From the NCBI GenBank assembly GCA_028712075.1, contig JAQTQX010000016.1, positions 1 through 64,000 on the forward strand: a stretch of DNA of 64,000 nt, read 5' to 3'. Both the position numbers and the translations under genes were made by a program. The notes under the pieces were generated by a model, which was not told where the DNA came from, did not search any database, and was given only the letters and a program-made list of their open reading frames with translations. The DNA is from Desulfuromonadaceae bacterium. GTDB taxonomy: Bacteria; Desulfobacterota; Desulfuromonadia; Geobacterales; Pseudopelobacteraceae. Positions 59,995 through 64,000 of the stretch are shown piece after piece; position 1 is the first letter of the stretch, and each line of letters opens with the position of its first letter.

Positions 59995-61211
59995 ACGGGG
60001 CTGCCGGAAAACAAGCCATTGTGAGCGGGGCTGTCAGTGTCGGCACTCCGGATTTCCGCCGGATCAACGTGGCGCTTTTTTGCGCCGGATTTGTGACGTT
60101 TGTCACGCTCTATGACGTTCAGCCGTTATTGCCGCTTTTTGCGCAGGAATTTGCGATCTCTCCGGCTGTCGCCAGTCTGCCGCTATCATACGCGACCAGT
60201 GCTCTGGCTGTCGGTATGCTGATCGCCGGAACCGTTTCCGAAACAGTGGGTCGCCGGCCAGTGATGACAGCAGCCGTTTTTCTGACCTCACTTCTGGCGG
60301 TGGCAACACTCTTATGCCACTCTTTTGCCTCTCTGCTGACGTTGCGGCTGCTGCAGGGCCTTGTGCTGGCCGGGGTTCCCTCGGTAGCCATGGCTTATCT
60401 CGGCGAGGAGATGGATGCGCAGTCAATTGGCCATGCCATGGGGCTTTACATCAGCGGCAACGCGGTTGGAGGGATGACCGGGCGGATCGGTTCAGCACTG
60501 CTCTGTAGCTATATGCCCTGGCACTCCGCAATTGCGCTGATTGGTGTCAGCAGCTTGCTGCTCAGCTGCGTTTTTTTGCTGTACTTGCCCGCTTCGCGCA
60601 ATTTCCACCGGCGACCGTTTCAGATGCGGTATCTTTTCACATCACTGTTCCAGCATCTGCACGATCGCGGGCTGCTCTGCCTTTACGGACTCGCCTTTCT
60701 TTCGATGGGAGGCTTCGTTTCACTCTATAACTATATCGGTTTTCGTTTGCTGGCCGCACCGTATAATCTTAGCCAGTTTCAAGTCAGCCTGATTTTTTTG
60801 GTCTATCTGCTCGGCTCCTTCAGTTCCGGCATTGTCGGTGGCCTGATTCACCGCTTCGGCCGTCCTCTCATGATCCGCTTTGCTCTCTCAGTCATGCTGG
60901 CGGGTACGCTGTTCACACTCTCTGCATCACTATCGCTGATAGTCGTCGGCGTGGGTGTGTTTACCTGCGGCTTTTTCAGTGCTCATGCCATTGCATCCAG
61001 CTGGGTCGGCCGGCGTGCAAAAGCCGCAAAAGCCCAGGCGTCATCGCTCTATCTCTTTTCCTACTATCTCGGATCCAGCATATCCGGTACCGTGGGGGGG
61101 CTCTTCTGGCAGGGTTTCGGCTGGCATGGTGTGGCGGCGATGATCATTCTGTTGACTATGGCGGCTTTGGGAGTGACGGCACTGTTGTTGCGGATGCCGG
61201 TTTATGAGTAA
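59991..61211 (+). CDS. MFS transporter (YnfM-type, DHA1)
   Basis: A 406-residue transporter starting at GTG in a GTGA overlap with the methyltransferase stop. It has twelve predicted helices. The conserved loop GTVSETVGRRPVMTAAVF lies between helices 2 and 3. The helix 1 region (FVTLYDVQPLLPLFAQEFAISP) and RLLQGLVLAGVPSVAMAYLGEEM are typical of YnfM. Substrate unknown; coupling to the methyltransferase suggests that a methylated small molecule may be exported. Confidence 0.9.
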   Translation: MNGAAGKQAIVSGAVSVGTPDFRRINVALFCAGFVTFVTLYDVQPLLPLFAQEFAISPAVASLPLSYATSALAVGMLIAGTVSETVGRRPVMTAAVFLTSLLAVATLLCHSFASLLTLRLLQGLVLAGVPSVAMAYLGEEMDAQSIGHAMGLYISGNAVGGMTGRIGSALLCSYMPWHSAIALIGVSSLLLSCVFLLYLPASRNFHRRPFQMRYLFTSLFQHLHDRGLLCLYGLAFLSMGGFVSLYNYIGFRLLAAPYNLSQFQVSLIFLVYLLGSFSSGIVGGLIHRFGRPLMIRFALSVMLAGTLFTLSASLSLIVVGVGVFTCGFFSAHAIASSWVGRRAKAAKAQASSLYLFSYYLGSSISGTVGGLFWQGFGWHGVAAMIILLTMAALGVTALLLRMPVYE

Positions 61212-61342
61212 AACGCCGGTCAATAATGCTCCATTGCGGTAAGACATGCGTGATTATAGCCGGATAGATTACAGGCCCTCTGCACATATTCAAATTAAGT
61301 ATTGACACAAAAAAGAATATGGGGTAAAAAGCAATCCTTTTT

Positions 61343-61418
61343 GAGCCGCTAGCTCAGTCGGTAGAGCACCTGACTTTTAATCAGGTGGTCGTTGGTTCGA
61401 CCCCAACGCGGCTCACCA
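61343..61418 (+). tRNA. tRNA-Lys (anticodon TTT), CCA encoded
   Basis: A 76-base cloverleaf. The acceptor stem is GAGCCGC/GCGGCTC with A and CCA encoded, the D arm AGCTCAGTCGGTAGAGCA, and the anticodon arm CTGAC-TTTTAA-type with anticodon TTT. The T arm contains GGTTCGACCC. Followed directly by an intrinsic terminator. Confidence 0.97.
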
Positions 61419-61425
61419 AACATTC

Positions 61426-61468
61426 CAGGCACTTACGTTAATTCGTGAGTGCCTGTTTTGTTTTTTTT
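61426..61468 (+). terminator. Terminator of tRNA-Lys
   Basis: CAGGCACTTACG pairs with CGTGAGTGCCTG (one mismatch) around TTAATT, followed by TTTTG and a run of eight T. Confidence 0.9.
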
Positions 61469-61585
61469 GGAAAAAGTATGGTATCCGGTAAGGTAGTTGT
61501 TGCCATCGCAGAAAATCTTTTAATCTAAGGGGGGGGTGGGACGTTTGACGACATGGTGCTACAGCAAATTGGATCCTTCTACTCT

Positions 61586-62824
61586 TTAAAGTATCCATCC
61601 ATCATTATCAAGTATCGTTCTCATTGCAGTCAGTGTTGTCGCATTGTCGGCAAACGTTCCTCCGACAGGGTTGGTAACATCAAGATAAAAAACTTCTGTA
61701 GGTTCCGGAATGGTATCGCCTATAAGCTCAACTGGTATAACAGCCTGGTTTTCGCCTGGATACAACCGCAGAGTCCCGCTGGCAGAAATATAGTCAGAAC
61801 CGGAAACCGCGCTGCCGTTACGTGTTGAATAATCGATACTCAGCAAGGCATCCGGCGTGGTACGCTCGCCGTTGTACTGCACGAGAAAATAGACATAGCT
61901 AGTGCCGCTGTTTCCCTCGGTAATGACCTTTTGCACGTCTTCCGGTGTGGCAGGAGCGTCAGGATAATGGGATCGTAAACTTTGATCAATCCATTGCTGA
62001 TAAGCACTCACCCTCTGCCAGAATTCGAGTTCACCAAAACTGCTGTTACTGGTATTATCCAGGTCGGGATGCGAAGCTCTTGTTGACATACTGGCGGTGT
62101 AACTGGCTATTCCAGCCACATGACCATCTATGAATGCAGGACCACCGCTGTCTCCTGGAGTAATCATCCCCTCCTTCGTCCCTAATCCCGGATCAATATT
62201 GCCAATAAGCCGACCCAGAGCATCCTGTGCTGTGCTGCCATTGTCAAAATCTGAAACGAGTTGAGTTCCTGGGGTTGGTGACCATCCCATGACTCCGCCA
62301 AGTTTTGCTTTGAGAGTGCCGGCATCTGCATCAGCCAGATTCTCTCCTTTGATTCGCAATGGTACACCGGTATATTGCGCATCTACCCCACTATTGCCGC
62401 TGCCAGGAGCACCATAGCCTGCAAGAGTTAGTGATTGGCCTATTTCATTCGAGTTGCGGTAAATGTCGTAACGATCGGCCTTAACGGCAGCTGACGAAGG
62501 CAACCAGATCAATGCAAGATCATTATTGTCGTTGATAGGATCGTAGGAGGGGATCACGCTGATATTTGTTGCTGTGACAGATACAGTACCTTCGACAGTT
62601 TCAAAGTACACACTGGCGGAAGTGGCAGCTACTCCAGGCGATGTGGTCAAAGTATGAGCAGCTGTAAGTATGGCTTGCCCATCAAATAATAATGCTCCTG
62701 AGCCGTAGTGGCCTCCGGTTGATATTCGCACAACGCCGTCAAACCCCTCTCCCGGAAGAGCTCGGATTTGGTTGTTGAGGTATGAAGTATTTGAAACAAT
62801 CACAGACTTTTCCCTTAATAACAA
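61586..62824 (-). CDS. Trypsin-like serine protease with Calx-beta domain
   Basis: A 412-residue protein. The S1 catalytic triad is visible: LTAAHTL (His), NDLALIWL (Asp) and TPGDSGGPAF (Ser). Residues about 300-405 form a Calx-beta domain (VQKVITEGNSG, LSIDYSTRNGSAVSGSDYISASGTL, TEVFYLDVTNPVGGTF). The N-terminus (VIVSNTSYLNNQIRALPGEG) has no signal peptide. Export would need a C-terminal type I signal or a missed upstream start. It is alone between the tRNA gene and the slipin. Confidence 0.85.
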   Translation of the reverse strand: MLLREKSVIVSNTSYLNNQIRALPGEGFDGVVRISTGGHYGSGALLFDGQAILTAAHTLTTSPGVAATSASVYFETVEGTVSVTATNISVIPSYDPINDNNDLALIWLPSSAAVKADRYDIYRNSNEIGQSLTLAGYGAPGSGNSGVDAQYTGVPLRIKGENLADADAGTLKAKLGGVMGWSPTPGTQLVSDFDNGSTAQDALGRLIGNIDPGLGTKEGMITPGDSGGPAFIDGHVAGIASYTASMSTRASHPDLDNTSNSSFGELEFWQRVSAYQQWIDQSLRSHYPDAPATPEDVQKVITEGNSGTSYVYFLVQYNGERTTPDALLSIDYSTRNGSAVSGSDYISASGTLRLYPGENQAVIPVELIGDTIPEPTEVFYLDVTNPVGGTFADNATTLTAMRTILDNDGWIL

Positions 62825-63217
62825 ACAATTCCATTAACCGCCAACACCATCAACTGCCCCGTTTTCATAACAGGTAATTGCTGATGCAACGAGCATTCAT
62901 GCAAAAAGCTCATGTACTAATTGATCGAGCATTACCAGAGTAACATTAGCGAGGATAGTGCGCTGTGTAGTCAATTCTGTCTGGGTCGTATTGAATTATT
63001 TGATGTTCCTATCATTGCTACGTTTTCCAAGTCAATCATTCTTCTATTAAAACCACCTGAAGCTCAGTTACTAAGTTGTCAAAACGAAGTTGTGAAGCTG
63101 TGCACCAAAGCCCCATTCTGCCAGAACTCCCAGTAATTGAATTGACGTTGGTTTGTATTAAGCTATAGTGATTTCATTTAAACACGCAAATTCCTACCAC
63201 TATGTCAGGAGGTTAGT
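62825..63217. other. Intergenic region with slipin promoter
   Basis: There is no gene in these 393 bases. A promoter-like TTGACG (63142-63147), 16 bases, TATAGT (63164-63169) points toward the slipin gene. Palindromic fragments around 62900-62940 (GAGCATT repeats) are not interpretable. Confidence 0.55.
63142..63169 (+). promoter_or_regulatory. Sigma-70 promoter of the slipin gene
   Basis: TTGACG, 16 bases, TATAGT; the predicted start is about 40 bases upstream of the ATG at 63218, which has an AGGAGG ribosome site. Confidence 0.65.
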
Positions 63218-63991
63218 ATGCAGGTACTGTACAATATTGTGTTCAGCTCCGCGCCAATCATTTTTATCGCATTCGTCTGGCTCGTAAGCTGCCTCAAGGT
63301 GGTGAACGAGTACGAACGACTGGTAGTATTCACACTGGGGAAGGTGAACAAGGATCCAAAAGGTCCTGGCCTTGTCTTCGTCTTCCGCCCCTTTCAGACG
63401 GCTGTGCGCATCAGCCTGCGTACCGTGGTACTGGACGTGCCGAGTCAGGACATCATTACTCGCGACAATGTGAGTCTTAAGGTCAGCGCCGTAGTTTACT
63501 TCAAGGTGATGGATGCCAAACAGGCCATCCTCGGAGTGGAGAACTACAACTACGCTACCAGCCAGATAGCACAAACAACTCTGCGATCCATACTCGGTGA
63601 AGTAACTTTGGATGAGCTGCTTGCGGATCGTGAGAAACTGAGTGTGAGATTGCGGGAGATAATCGATTCTTCCACCGAACCCTGGGGAATCCAGGTGTCC
63701 GCAGTCGAACTCAAGAGCGTGGATCTTCCGGAACAAATCCAGCGCGCCATGGGTAAGCAGGCCGAAGCTGAACGGGAAAAGCGAGCCAAGGTTATCGCAG
63801 CTGAAGGCGAACTTCTTGCCAGCCAGCAATTGCTGGAAGCTGCCAATACTCTCAGCCAGAACCCCGCTGCCATGCAGATGCGCTACCTGCAGACCCTCAC
63901 CGAAATCGCCGTAGAGAAGAACAGTACCATTGTCTTCCCGCTTCCCATTGAACTAATGAAGGTATTTGATAAACTTGGGGAAAAGACGTAA
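63218..63991 (+). CDS. Slipin (stomatin/prohibitin-type SPFH protein)
   Basis: A 257-residue membrane protein. It has one N-terminal helix (SSAPIIFIAFVWLVSCL), then the SPFH domain: VNEYERLVVFTLGKVNKDPKGPGLVFVF, VPSQDIITRDNVSLKVSAVVYFKV and RSILGEVTLDELLADREKLSVRL. A helical part (AMGKQAEAEREKRAKVIAAEGELLAS) and the conserved end IVFPLPIEL follow. Slipins organise membrane microdomains and are usually paired with an NfeD protein; none lies upstream, and the window ends 9 bases after the stop. Confidence 0.95.
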   Translation: MQVLYNIVFSSAPIIFIAFVWLVSCLKVVNEYERLVVFTLGKVNKDPKGPGLVFVFRPFQTAVRISLRTVVLDVPSQDIITRDNVSLKVSAVVYFKVMDAKQAILGVENYNYATSQIAQTTLRSILGEVTLDELLADREKLSVRLREIIDSSTEPWGIQVSAVELKSVDLPEQIQRAMGKQAEAEREKRAKVIAAEGELLASQQLLEAANTLSQNPAAMQMRYLQTLTEIAVEKNSTIVFPLPIELMKVFDKLGEKT

Positions 63992-64000
63992 ATCAGCATT

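Noticed and set aside
63200-63829. Antisense frame of 209 codons over the slipin gene
   Set aside because: The slipin on the plus strand is complete with promoter and ribosome site.

Overview
The window looks like a chromosomal segment of a Geobacter-type bacterium (Desulfuromonadia/Geobacterales). This is an inference from gene content: rlmH close to gpmI, an mlaEFD-tolC-mlaC lipid transport operon, several c-di-GMP and SpoIIE-type signalling genes, a molybdopterin oxidoreductase, and moderate GC with repeat-rich islands. No marker gene fixes the species.

Layout. 1-3000 is a small accessory island: an AAA ATPase behind a 29-bp palindrome, a putative nuclease, and a hicB remnant. 3019-14711 is mostly core: rlmH, a DUF4062/GHKL protein, a SiaABCD-type signalling operon (PP2C phosphatase, kinase, DUF1987 phosphoprotein, diguanylate cyclase), gpmI, a REC-GGDEF-like regulator, argC and a YgiQ-type radical SAM gene. 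14768-19314, on the minus strand, holds cspA and the Mla-type operon, with a 125-bp inverted-repeat element between mlaF and mlaD. 20423-27207 is a tetR-controlled RND efflux operon. 27298-32777 is housekeeping: a tRNA methylase-like gene, an RluA-type synthase, an AMMECR1 gene, def, a GcvR-like gene and a molybdo-oxidoreductase.

From about 32.8 kb the window turns accessory: hipBA with tandem operator-like repeats, a DUF4143 ATPase bracketed by copies of the hipA 3' end, and a membrane glycosyl-transfer cluster (PTPS-related/TPR protein, GT2 transferase, GtrA, DUF2079-PA14). A DUF559 endonuclease gene with three 81-bp two-hairpin repeats sits inside that cluster. A TacA/TacT-type toxin-antitoxin pair lies between 41-bp direct repeats. 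Next come a Thr-rich lipoprotein, a large RTX-type secreted protein, a methyltransferase with a regulatory domain and a SPINDLY-type O-GlcNAc transferase fused to a DUF6447 domain; these four may form a surface-protein glycosylation locus. This stretch is littered with AAAAGGGGACAG-type repeats around a RAYT transposase and with broken DUF4160 and parD genes.

54980-59070 is a minus-strand lipoprotein operon of the COG3014 / CsgG-like / YcfL / LpoB type. It is followed by a methyltransferase-MFS pair, tRNA-Lys(TTT), a trypsin-like protease with a Calx-beta domain, and a slipin.

The strongest leads for something undescribed are the DUF559-repeat unit, the SiaD with duplicated stalk and CxxC module, and the RTX/OGT/methyltransferase locus.
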